A stretch of 64,000 nucleotides of DNA, from positions 197,413 to 261,412 of the forward strand of contig NZ_SDEA01000003.1 in NCBI RefSeq assembly GCF_004522155.1. The letters run 5' to 3'. The stretch comes from Paracoccus luteus (GTDB lineage Bacteria; Pseudomonadota; Alphaproteobacteria; Rhodobacterales; Rhodobacteraceae). Made by a program: the position numbers and the translations under genes. Of this stretch, positions 38,094 through 45,708 are shown piece after piece. The notes below the pieces were generated by a model. That model searched no databases and was not told the DNA's origin. It worked only from the letters and a program-made list of their open reading frames with translations. Positions within the stretch are counted from its first letter, which is position 1; the number at the start of each line of letters is the position of its first letter.

Positions 38094-39169
38094 GCGGCCC
38101 GGGTCCGTGTGGTCAATGCGTCGCGGTAGATGGCGGTCATGGCGGCGGCGGTCGCGGCCGGGGTGTAGCGGGCGGCCCGGTCGCGCGCGCGCGCCCCTTG
38201 CGCGGCACGGCGGGCCGGGTCGGCGAGGGCCGCGGCGACGGCCGCCGCAAAGCCCGGCGCGTCGTCGGGGGCGACGAACTTTGCCGCGCCGTCCCACAGC
38301 TCGCGGAACGTCGGGATGTCGGACAGCACCAGCGGGCAGCCCGCCTGCGCGGCTTCCAGCACGGCAAGGCCGAACGGCTCGAACCGTGCGGCGCTGACGA
38401 ACACGGGCCGGCGGGCCAGCCACCCCGCCAGCGCATCGGCGGGCAGCGGGCCGGTGGCGCGCAGGTGGCGCGGCGCGACGGTCGCCCCGTGCGGCGCGGT
38501 CAACGCCCCGATGGCGACAAAGGGCGCGTCCAGCAGGGCTGCGGCGGCGTCCAGCGTGGCGGTGTTCTTGACCTCGTCCCACAGCCGCCCGACTGTCAGT
38601 GCCCCGGCAAAGGGCTGGCCCGGGGACAGGTGCAGGGCGGTGCGGCCGTTGTGGACCGCCGCCGGCAGTGCCGGCAGCCCATAGCGGCGCTGCGTTTGCG
38701 CCGCATAGGCGCGGGTCGGCGCGACGGTGCGGGTGGCCGCCCGCAGCCCCTGCCCGATCAGGTCGGGCAGCCACGCCAGCGCCGGATCCACCGCGCCCTT
38801 GCCCGCCGCATCCCACCATGTCCCCAGGCAGCCGTGGTTCACCGCCACCACCGGCAGCCCCATCGGCACGGCAGCCAGCGCGGGCGCGTTCAGATGGACA
38901 AGGTCGGCGCCTGTGTCGGCAGCCAGCCGCGCCAGCGCGCGCCCCGCCGCCAGCACCGGGGCGGGCCCGTCGCTCAGCCAGTCCAGCGGCAGGCCGGTGT
39001 CCACCAGCCGCAGCCCCGGCACCCGTGCCGCCGCCGCGCGCTGGTCCGCGTCGGGGGGCGGCCCCAGCACCGCCAGCGTGACCTGCGCGTCCAGCGCGGC
39101 GGCCAGTTCCAGCGCATATTGCCAGACGCCCCCCACCGCATCGGCGGTCATCAGCAGGCGCGTCCTCAT
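38090..39169 (-). CDS. Glycosyltransferase family 4 (GT-B)
   Basis: A 359-residue GT4-type transferase. It begins MRTRLLMTADAVGGVWQYAL, a loop common to GT4 enzymes that bind an acceptor near GGVW. Later comes VFVSAARFEPFGLAVLEAAQ with AGCPLVLSDIPTFRELWDGA, where E in FEPFGLAVLEA and the following GCPLV loop form the donor site. ATG 39169 (MRTRL) is chosen over ATG 39196. It follows the paratose-epimerase-like gene by 37 bases and overlaps the next gene (ATGA). Confidence 0.87.
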   Translation of the reverse strand: MRTRLLMTADAVGGVWQYALELAAALDAQVTLAVLGPPPDADQRAAAARVPGLRLVDTGLPLDWLSDGPAPVLAAGRALARLAADTGADLVHLNAPALAAVPMGLPVVAVNHGCLGTWWDAAGKGAVDPALAWLPDLIGQGLRAATRTVAPTRAYAAQTQRRYGLPALPAAVHNGRTALHLSPGQPFAGALTVGRLWDEVKNTATLDAAAALLDAPFVAIGALTAPHGATVAPRHLRATGPLPADALAGWLARRPVFVSAARFEPFGLAVLEAAQAGCPLVLSDIPTFRELWDGAAKFVAPDDAPGFAAAVAAALADPARRAAQGARARDRAARYTPAATAAAMTAIYRDALTTRTRAA

Positions 39170-39206
39170 GGCCGGCCGCTCCTGCGCGCGGGCCATGCGG
39201 GCGGGG

Positions 39207-40292
39207 TCATGCCGACTGGGCCAGCGGGCGGCCCACGGGCAGGTTGATCCCGCCCTCGTCCGCCAGCCATTGCGCCAGCCGCGTCACGCCCTCCTGCCAG
39301 TCCACCTTGGGCGACAGGCCCAGCGCCCGTTCGGCCGCACGGGTGTCGGCCACGAAATACCGCTGGTCGCCCGCGCGCCAGTCGGAATAGGCAATGTCCG
39401 CAGGGCGGTCGATGATCCGGCCCACAAAGCCCAGCAGCTGCCGCAGGCTGACCGCGTTCGCAGGCCCGCCGCCAAGGTTGAAGGCGCGGCCCGCCACGCC
39501 GTCGATGCGCGCCCACGCGGCCAGATACGCCTCGACCGCGTTCGACACGTCCAGGATGTCGCGGACCTGGCAGCCGTCGCCGAACAGGGTGATCTGCTGG
39601 CCCTTCAGCGCGCGGATCAGGAAATGCGCGACCCAGCCCTGATCCTCGGTCCCCATCTGGCGCTGGCCATAGATGCAGGACATCCGCAGGACGCAGGTCG
39701 GCACGCCGAAGCTGCGCGCATAGTCCAGCACATACTGGTCCGCCGCGCCCTTGGAGCAGCCATAGGGCGTGTGGAAATCCAGCGGGCGGGATTCACCGAT
39801 GCCGTGGGCGCGGACGTCGCCGTCGGTGGGCTGGTAAGCCTCGCCCGCCAGCACAAAGTCCAGGTCGGCGAGATCGCCATAAACCTTGTTGGTCGACGCG
39901 AAGACCAGCGGCGTGCCGTCGCCCTTGGCGCGCAGCGCCTCCAGCAGGTTCATGGTGCCGATCAGGTTGACCGTCATGTCCAGGGCGGGTTCAACCATGC
40001 TGGTCGTCACGGCGACCTGGGCTGCCAGATGGAACACCACCTTGGCGTCCCGCGCGGCCGCCGCCATGCGGGCGGCGTCGCGGATGTCGGCCTGCACATG
40101 CTCGATCCGGTCGCCGTGGCGGGACTGAAGCCATGCAAGGTTGCGTTCCACCCCCGGCCGGCTCATCGCGTCATAAACGACGACGCGGTGCCCGTCCGCC
40201 GCCAGCCGGTCGGCCAGGTTCGATCCGATGAACCCCGCGCCGCCCGTGACCAGCACCGGGCGCGGATCGGCGGTTGGGTCGGTCGGCCTCAT
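39207..40292 (-). CDS. NAD-dependent epimerase, CDP-paratose 2-epimerase-like
   Basis: A 361-residue extended SDR. VLVTGGAGFIGSNLADRLAA is the NAD site, FHLAAQVAVTTSMVEP the active-site loop, and TPYGCSKGAADQYVLDYARS carries Tyr-x-x-x-Lys. RMSCIYGQRQMGTEDQGWVA is a signature of CDP-paratose/tyvelose 2-epimerases. The activated sugar here is not known; such enzymes also interconvert other nucleotide sugars. Its ATG overlaps the upstream epimerase stop (ATGA). Confidence 0.82.
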   Translation of the reverse strand: MRPTDPTADPRPVLVTGGAGFIGSNLADRLAADGHRVVVYDAMSRPGVERNLAWLQSRHGDRIEHVQADIRDAARMAAAARDAKVVFHLAAQVAVTTSMVEPALDMTVNLIGTMNLLEALRAKGDGTPLVFASTNKVYGDLADLDFVLAGEAYQPTDGDVRAHGIGESRPLDFHTPYGCSKGAADQYVLDYARSFGVPTCVLRMSCIYGQRQMGTEDQGWVAHFLIRALKGQQITLFGDGCQVRDILDVSNAVEAYLAAWARIDGVAGRAFNLGGGPANAVSLRQLLGFVGRIIDRPADIAYSDWRAGDQRYFVADTRAAERALGLSPKVDWQEGVTRLAQWLADEGGINLPVGRPLAQSA

Positions 40293-41452
40293 GCCACCAG
40301 CCCGCGCTTGTCCAGTTCCGCGCGCGCCTGTTCCACCCGGTCCACGGCGGTCTGGCTGGCCACCCATTCGGCCAGTTCCGCCAGCCCCTCGCGGAAGTCG
40401 GTCCGCGCGGTAAAGCCCAGCTTTTCGGCGGCAAGCGTCGTGTCGCAGAAGCAATGGCGGATGTCGCCGATCCGGGCCTTGCCGACGATCAGCGGTTCCA
40501 GGTCGTTGCGCCCCATCGCGCGGCCCAGTTCCTGCGCGACCTCGGTCACGGAACGGTCGTGGCCCGAACCGATGTTGAACGTGCCCCCCGCCGCCTGCGG
40601 CAGCGACAGCGAATCCGCGAATGCGCGGGCCACGTCCGACACATGGACGAAATCGCGCCGCTGCTCGCCATCCTCGAAGATCATCGGCGCCTGCCCGTTC
40701 AGGTAGCGCGCGGCAAAGATCGCCAGAACCCCGGTATAGGGGTTCGACAGCGCCTGACCCGGGCCGAAGACGTTGAACAGCCGCAGGCAGACCCCTTCGA
40801 TGCCATAGGGGGCGGACATGATATGCGTGGTGCGTTCCTGCACGTATTTGTTCAGCGCATAGATCGACGCGAGGTTCGGGCGCTTCCATTCGGGCGTGGC
40901 CACGGGGGCAAGCGGGCGGCCCTGCGCGTCCACCGGCTCCCACTGCTTCAGCCCGTCGCGGATGCCCACGCGCTCGGCATCCTCGACCAGCGCGCCGTCG
41001 GCGTCGCGATAAAGCCCCTCGCCATAGATCGACATCGACGACGCGGTGACGACGCGGCGCACGGGGTTGTCGATCAGCTTCTCGAACAGGACGGCGGTGC
41101 CGACGTCGTTCGTGGACGTATACCGCTCGACCTCGTACATCGACTGGCCCACGCCGACCTCGGCCGCCAGATGCACGACGCTGTCCACGCCCTTCAGCGC
41201 GCGGGTCACGGCGTCGGCGTCGCGGACGTCGCCGTGGATGAACTCGGCCCCGGCATTCAGCGCAGCGGGGCGGGCGCCGCCTTCGCCATGCACCTGCGGG
41301 ATCAGCGCGTCCAGCACGCGGACCTGATGGCCGCGCGCCAGCAGCTCGTCGGTGACGAAGCGGCCGATGAAACCCGCGCCGCCGGTGATCAGAACCTTTT
41401 CCAAGCCGTCCCCCGTCTGTTCCTTGAGAAATTGAAGTCCTCTCAATGCCAT
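40289..41452 (-). CDS. NAD-dependent epimerase, dTDP-L-rhamnose 4-epimerase-like
   Basis: A 387-residue SDR. LITGGAGFIGRFVTDELLAR is the dinucleotide site, and AAEVGVGQSMYEVERYTSTN, VVTASSMSIYGEGLY, YALNKYVQE (Tyr-x-x-x-Lys) and FNVFGPGQALSNPYTG follow. The VGVGQSMYE, SSMSIYGEGLY and ALSNPYTG motifs are close to dTDP-L-rhamnose 4-epimerases. ATG 41452 lacks a ribosome site; TTG 41404 would give LEKVLITGG, a more usual N-terminus. A 13-codon leader ORF with a perfect AAGGAGG overlaps the first codons, so translational coupling may decide the start. It is first in the minus arm of the sugar locus. Confidence 0.8.
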   Translation of the reverse strand: MALRGLQFLKEQTGDGLEKVLITGGAGFIGRFVTDELLARGHQVRVLDALIPQVHGEGGARPAALNAGAEFIHGDVRDADAVTRALKGVDSVVHLAAEVGVGQSMYEVERYTSTNDVGTAVLFEKLIDNPVRRVVTASSMSIYGEGLYRDADGALVEDAERVGIRDGLKQWEPVDAQGRPLAPVATPEWKRPNLASIYALNKYVQERTTHIMSAPYGIEGVCLRLFNVFGPGQALSNPYTGVLAIFAARYLNGQAPMIFEDGEQRRDFVHVSDVARAFADSLSLPQAAGGTFNIGSGHDRSVTEVAQELGRAMGRNDLEPLIVGKARIGDIRHCFCDTTLAAEKLGFTARTDFREGLAELAEWVASQTAVDRVEQARAELDKRGLVA

Positions 41453-41500
41453 GATGTAAACCCGTCATGAGAGTTGGGTTCCATCTTCTTCATCCTCCTT
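41443..41500 (-). promoter_or_regulatory. Leader ORF with perfect ribosome-binding site upstream of the epimerase
   Basis: On the minus strand AAGGAGG at 41494-41500 is followed nine bases later by ATG 41484. This opens a 13-codon frame (MEPNSHDGFTSWH) ending at TGA 41443-41445, so it overlaps the epimerase ATG 41452 in another frame. The epimerase start itself has no such site. The arrangement fits a leader peptide that brings ribosomes to the epimerase start. Confidence 0.45.
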
Positions 41501-41534
41501 GTTGCTTGACGGCGGCGCGCGCGGACACGCCGCG

Positions 41535-42128
41535 ATGACCGTCCTGATCGGACTGGTCCGCCACGGCGCGCATGACGATCTGGGCACATGGCTCAGCGGG
41601 CGGACCCGCGACGTGGCGCTGAACGCCGCGGGACGGGCCGAGACGGCCGCGCTGGCGCGGCGCTTGGGCGGGCGCGGGATCGCCACGATCACCACAAGCC
41701 CGCGCCGCCGCACGGTGGAAACGGCCGCGATCATCGGCGCGGCGCTGAACCTGACGCCCGCCCCGGCGCCCGCACTGGACGAGATCGACTTTGGCGCGTG
41801 GTCCGGCGCGCGCTTTGCCGATCTGGACGGCGACCCGGCATGGGACCGCTGGAACACCGCCCGCGGCCACGCGCCGACACCGGGGGGCGAGACGATGGCC
41901 GCCGCGGTCGCCCGCGCGGCGGCGCATCTGGACTTGCTGGCGCAAGGGAACGCGGGGCCGGTCCTGTGCGTCACCCATTGCGACGTCATCCGCGGCGTCG
42001 CCGCCCGTGCGCTTGGACTGGACCTGGACAACATGCTGCGATTCGACATCAACCCCGGTTCCGTCAGCTGGCTGCGCGCGCATGGACAGGGTTCGTTCCA
42101 TGTCCTAACCCTGAACGGGCAGGCATGA
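41535..42128 (+). CDS. Histidine phosphatase family protein
   Basis: A 197-residue phosphoglycerate-mutase-like phosphatase. The catalytic RHG is in VLIGLVRHGAHDDLG; the second Arg/His pair is in TSPRRRTVETA and VTHCDVIRGVA, and E in LDEIDFGAWSG aids catalysis. It would remove phosphate from a small molecule. Being immediately before a methyltransferase, glycosidase-like protein and inositol-3-phosphate synthase, a sugar or inositol phosphate is a plausible substrate. ATG 41535 is chosen (MTVLIGLVRHG); an in-frame upstream ATG or GTG lies in the divergent leader. Confidence 0.85.
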   Translation: MTVLIGLVRHGAHDDLGTWLSGRTRDVALNAAGRAETAALARRLGGRGIATITTSPRRRTVETAAIIGAALNLTPAPAPALDEIDFGAWSGARFADLDGDPAWDRWNTARGHAPTPGGETMAAAVARAAAHLDLLAQGNAGPVLCVTHCDVIRGVAARALGLDLDNMLRFDINPGSVSWLRAHGQGSFHVLTLNGQA

Positions 42129-42970
42129 TGGACAGCAACGTGACCCCTTTGCAGATCGCCCGCGACGTTGAACGCATCGGCCCGTGGTTCCACAACCTTG
42201 ACCTGAACGGGGTGCAGACCGCCCCCGCGCATTTCCTGGGCAATTACCCGGCCGACAAGTTCGCCCGCTTTGCGCATCTGCTTCCCGACGACCTGACCGG
42301 CAGGACGGTGCTGGACATCGGCTGCAACGCCGGATTCTACAGCTTCGAGATGCGCCGCCGGGGCGCGGCCCGCGTGCTGGGGATCGACAGCGACGACCGC
42401 TATCTGGCGCAGGCCCGCCTTGCGGCGCAGGTGCTGGGGCAGGACGGCGTCGAGTTCCGCCAGATGGGCGTCTATGACGTGGCCGCGTTGGGGGAACGCT
42501 TCGACCTCGTGATCTTCATGGGGGTGCTTTACCACCTGCGCCACCCGCTGCTGGCGCTGGACCTGATCCGCGAGCATGTGGCGCGCGACCTGATGCTGTT
42601 CCAGACGCTGACCCGCGGGCCGGACAGCGTGGCGCAGGTCGCCGACGACTATGACTTTGCCGACGACGCGCATTTCCAGGACGCCGACTATCCCCGCATG
42701 GCCTTTGTCGAACGGCACTGGGCGGGCGACTGGACCAACTGGTGGGTGCCGAACCGCGCGGGGGTCGAGGCGATGCTGCGCGCTGCGGGCTTTGCGGTGG
42801 ACGCCGGCCCCGCCGATGAGGTCTATCTGTGCCGCACGGCCCCGGTGCCGTTTGCCCGATACGGACCCGCGGCGGTCTATCCCGCCCGCGGTCCCGCCTG
42901 TTCCGACCCCGCCCGTTCCGACCCCGCCCGTTCCGACCCCGCCCATCCCGACGAGGAGCCTGCCCGTTGA
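42125..42970 (+). CDS. SAM-dependent methyltransferase (TIGR04290-like)
   Basis: A 281-residue class I methyltransferase: IGPWFHNLDLNGVQTAPAHF then GNYPADKFARF, motif I TVLDIGCNAGFYSFEMRRRG, and LVIFMGVLYHLRHPLLALDL, with WTNWWVPNRAGVEAMLRAAG near the end. The layout matches a family, recalled as TIGR04290, that resembles tRNA-modifying CmoB but occurs in sugar gene clusters. The C-terminus ends with three copies of a 15-base repeat (42901-42945), giving SDPAR SDPAR SDPAH. The ATG overlaps the phosphatase stop (ATGA). It may methylate a sugar or inositol group. Confidence 0.8.
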   Translation: MMDSNVTPLQIARDVERIGPWFHNLDLNGVQTAPAHFLGNYPADKFARFAHLLPDDLTGRTVLDIGCNAGFYSFEMRRRGAARVLGIDSDDRYLAQARLAAQVLGQDGVEFRQMGVYDVAALGERFDLVIFMGVLYHLRHPLLALDLIREHVARDLMLFQTLTRGPDSVAQVADDYDFADDAHFQDADYPRMAFVERHWAGDWTNWWVPNRAGVEAMLRAAGFAVDAGPADEVYLCRTAPVPFARYGPAAVYPARGPACSDPARSDPARSDPAHPDEEPAR

Positions 42971-43902
42971 TCGAAGCCGCGATGATCTGGAACGAGCCGA
43001 ACAACAAGTCGCACTGGGATCCCGAGCTTGACCCGGACTGGTCGCGCTTTGGCCAATGCGTGACGCTTGCGGGGCAGGCGATCAAGGCGGCGAACCCGGC
43101 CGTGACCCGCGTCCTCGGCGGCATGTCCCCGATCGACCCGCTGTGGGTGCAGCGTATGCAGGGCCACGGCGCGCTGGACCACGTGGACGTGGTCGCGGTC
43201 CACGGTTTCCCGCTGGACTGGAATCTGTGGTCGATCCACGACTGGCCCGCCAAGGTGGCGGAAATCGAGGCCGTGACGACCAAGCCCGTCTGGGTGACGG
43301 AAGTGGGCGTGGGTTCCTTCGGCGCCGAGGAGGTGCAGGTCTTCGGCGTGCAGAAGACCGCCGAACTGCTGGTCGGCCGGGTGCCGCGCATCTTCTGGTA
43401 TTCGCTGTTCGACCTGCCGCAGGAATGGGGCGCGACGACGCGGCACCGCGAGGCGGAAGGCTCGTCCTACTACCGCCATTTCTACATGGGCCTGATCCGC
43501 GCCGACGGCACGCCCAAGCCGGGGCTGGACGCCTATGCCCCCCATGCCGCCGACATGGGCCTGATGCAGTGGTTCCACTATCACGACCCGCGGCTGGACG
43601 ATGCCGTCGCCTGGATGAAGCGGCTGGGCGTGCGCCACCTGCGGACCGGCCTGTCCTGGGCCGACAGCTTCCGCCCCGACGCGCTGGGCTGGTTCGACCG
43701 GCAGATGGAGGCGCTGGCGGATTTCGACACCACCGTCACCTTCTGCTTCACGCCCGAGCATCTCGGCCCCGGCGCGCATCACACCAGCCCGCCGCATGAT
43801 CCGCAGCAATTCGCGCATTTCTGCGCGGCGATGATCGAACGCTATGCGCCTTGCGTGCCCGCCGCGGCGCAGCCCGCCCGACAGCCCGCCCCGGCGTTGT
43901 GA
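42967..43902 (+). CDS. Glycosidase-like protein (GH39/clan GH-A-like), apparently circularly permuted
   Basis: A 311-residue protein from TTG 42967, which has GAGGAG eight bases upstream and overlaps the methyltransferase stop. The acid/base motif WNEPNN is already at residues 8-13 (Glu10), and the nucleophile-like Glu112 is in WVTEVGVGS. Then come FWYSLFDLPQEW (strand 8-like) and, after residue 198, a segment that looks like strands 1-3 of the same fold: AVAWMKRLGVRHLRTGLSWA, LADFDTTVTFCFTPEHLG and PPHDPQQFAHFCAAMIERYA. In ordinary GH39-type enzymes that segment comes before NEP. The two catalytic glutamates are about 100 residues apart as usual. No signal peptide, so it probably acts in the cytoplasm. 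Confidence 0.72.
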   Translation: MIEAAMIWNEPNNKSHWDPELDPDWSRFGQCVTLAGQAIKAANPAVTRVLGGMSPIDPLWVQRMQGHGALDHVDVVAVHGFPLDWNLWSIHDWPAKVAEIEAVTTKPVWVTEVGVGSFGAEEVQVFGVQKTAELLVGRVPRIFWYSLFDLPQEWGATTRHREAEGSSYYRHFYMGLIRADGTPKPGLDAYAPHAADMGLMQWFHYHDPRLDDAVAWMKRLGVRHLRTGLSWADSFRPDALGWFDRQMEALADFDTTVTFCFTPEHLGPGAHHTSPPHDPQQFAHFCAAMIERYAPCVPAAAQPARQPAPAL

Positions 43903-43940
43903 AGTCCGCCGCCTGAAAGCGGCCCTGTGAAAGTCAGCCC

Positions 43941-45074
43941 ATGAACGCGCCCTCGCCCATCTCGCCCGATCCGATCCGCGTCGCGCTGGTCGGGGTCGGC
44001 AACTGCGCCAGCTCGCTGGTGCAGGGCCTTGCCCATTACCGCGGCCGCAACGATCAGGCGGCGGGGCTGATGCACGCGGAACTGGGCGGATACCGACCCG
44101 ACGACATCCGCATCGTCGCCGCGTTCGACATCGACCGGCGCAAGGTCGGGCTGGACGTGGCGCAGGCGATCTTTGCCCCCCCGAACTGCACCGCGGTCTT
44201 TGCCCCCGACGTGCCCGCGACAGGGGCCGTCGTGCGCATGGGGGCCCTGCTGGACGGCGTGGCCGAACACATGGCCGACCACCCCGAGGCGCGGACCTTT
44301 GCCCCCGCCGACGCGCCCGAGCCCGACCGCGACCAGGTCGTGGCCGCGCTGCGCGACAGCGGGGCGCAGGTGCTGATGAACTATCTGCCCGTCGGCAGCC
44401 AGCGCGCGACCGAGTTCTATGCCGAATGCGCGCTGGCGGCGGGCTGCGCGTTCGTGAACAACATCCCGGTGTTCATCGCGTCCGACCCCGGCTGGGCGGA
44501 ACGGTTCCGCGCAGCCGGGCTGCCGGTGATCGGCGACGACATCAAGGCGCAGATGGGCGCGACCATCGTTCACCGCGTCCTGACCGACCTGTTCGCCCGC
44601 CGCGGGGTCAAGCTGTGCCGCACCTATCAGCTGAACACCGGCGGCAATACCGACTTTCTGAACATGACCAACCGCGCGCGGCTGGTCAGCAAGAAGATTT
44701 CCAAGACCGAGGCGGTGCAGGCCGTCGCCGCCGAACGCATCGCGGACGAGAACATCCACGTCGGCCCGTCCGATTACGTCGCCTGGCAGAACGACAACAA
44801 GGTCTGCTTCCTGCGGATGGAGGGCGAGTTGTTCGGCGGCGTCCCCATGAACCTGGAACTGCGCCTGTCGGTCGAGGACAGCCCGAACTCGGCCGGTGTC
44901 GCCATCGACATGATCCGCTGCGCCCGCATCGCGCTGGACCGCGGGCTGGCCGGCCCGGTCGAGGCCCCGGCGGCCTGGTTCTGCAAGCACCCGCCCCGGC
45001 AGATGAACGACGACGACGCCTATTCGGCGGTCGAGGATTTCATCGCCGACGCCGTGCCGGTGCCCGCGTCGTGA
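43941..45074 (+). CDS. ino1: Inositol-3-phosphate synthase
   Basis: A 377-residue NAD-dependent enzyme that cyclises glucose-6-phosphate to inositol-3-phosphate. It has the Rossmann start RVALVGVGNCASSLVQGLAH, MNYLPVGSQRATEFYAECAL and NNIPVFIASDP. The core signature follows: VIGDDIKAQMGATIVHRVLT, TYQLNTGGNTDFLNM, SKKISKTEAV and VGPSDYV. De novo inositol synthesis is uncommon in proteobacteria, so it marks the locus. Its 3' end overlaps the convergent DUF1003 gene by 55 bases. A phosphatase in the same unit could yield free inositol. Confidence 0.92.
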   Translation: MNAPSPISPDPIRVALVGVGNCASSLVQGLAHYRGRNDQAAGLMHAELGGYRPDDIRIVAAFDIDRRKVGLDVAQAIFAPPNCTAVFAPDVPATGAVVRMGALLDGVAEHMADHPEARTFAPADAPEPDRDQVVAALRDSGAQVLMNYLPVGSQRATEFYAECALAAGCAFVNNIPVFIASDPGWAERFRAAGLPVIGDDIKAQMGATIVHRVLTDLFARRGVKLCRTYQLNTGGNTDFLNMTNRARLVSKKISKTEAVQAVAAERIADENIHVGPSDYVAWQNDNKVCFLRMEGELFGGVPMNLELRLSVEDSPNSAGVAIDMIRCARIALDRGLAGPVEAPAAWFCKHPPRQMNDDDAYSAVEDFIADAVPVPAS

Positions 45075-45643
45075 TGGGGTGCGCCGTGAGGGGGCGCGCC
45101 GTGGCCGGGGGCGCCGCCGTCCCCGGCGACGTTTTCCAGCGCGTCCAGCACCTGTTCGGGATCGACGTTCTTCTCGACCTCGTCGGCTGCCTGCTGGTCG
45201 ATCTCGACGCCCAGCTTTTCGGCCATCCGGTGGATGACCGTCGCCAGCTTGGTCAGCTCATCCTCGGTCAGCAGGCTGACATGCAGGGTGAAATCGGCGC
45301 GGCTGTCGGCGCGCTGCTCCTCGCGCCGCTGGTTCATCAGCACGAACAACGACAGGAAGATCGCCTCGGTGGACGCGACCGACCCGATCAGCCCCAGCCC
45401 GTCGCCGAAGGCAACGGGGACGGGGATCAGATCCGTCAGCACCAGCAGCAGCCCGCCGTAAAAGACGATGTGCAGCACGATGAAGGTCATCGACCCGGCG
45501 ACGCGGGTGATCGCCCCGGCGATGCGGTCGCTGGGCGAGGCGCGGGCGTCCTCCTCGCGGCGTCGCCTGACCAGCCGCAGGATGTTGCTGGTCAGCTGTT
45601 CCTTTATGCCGTCGCCGGGGGGAACGGGGTCTTGTCGCTGCAT
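45020..45643 (-). CDS. DUF1003 domain-containing membrane protein
   Basis: A 207-residue protein. The DUF1003 segment SPSDRIAGAITRVAGSMTFI contains the start of a first membrane helix, followed by a second (LIPVPVAFGDGLGLIGSVAS). A long charged coiled-coil-like region (DFTLHVSLLTEDELTKLATV) follows, with a Gly/His/Pro-rich tail. ATG 45643 gives MQRQDPVPPGDGI. It breaks the plus-strand gene series, is divergent from the alcohol dehydrogenase and overlaps ino1. Function unknown; it may be an unrelated insertion. Confidence 0.8.
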   Translation of the reverse strand: MQRQDPVPPGDGIKEQLTSNILRLVRRRREEDARASPSDRIAGAITRVAGSMTFIVLHIVFYGGLLLVLTDLIPVPVAFGDGLGLIGSVASTEAIFLSLFVLMNQRREEQRADSRADFTLHVSLLTEDELTKLATVIHRMAEKLGVEIDQQAADEVEKNVDPEQVLDALENVAGDGGAPGHGAPPHGAPHHDAGTGTASAMKSSTAE

Positions 45644-45708
45644 CGCATCCTCGCCAACCACGCCCTTCACAAGGGGCCGGCGGGCCGGTCGGTTCCGGGG
45701 GACGGCAG

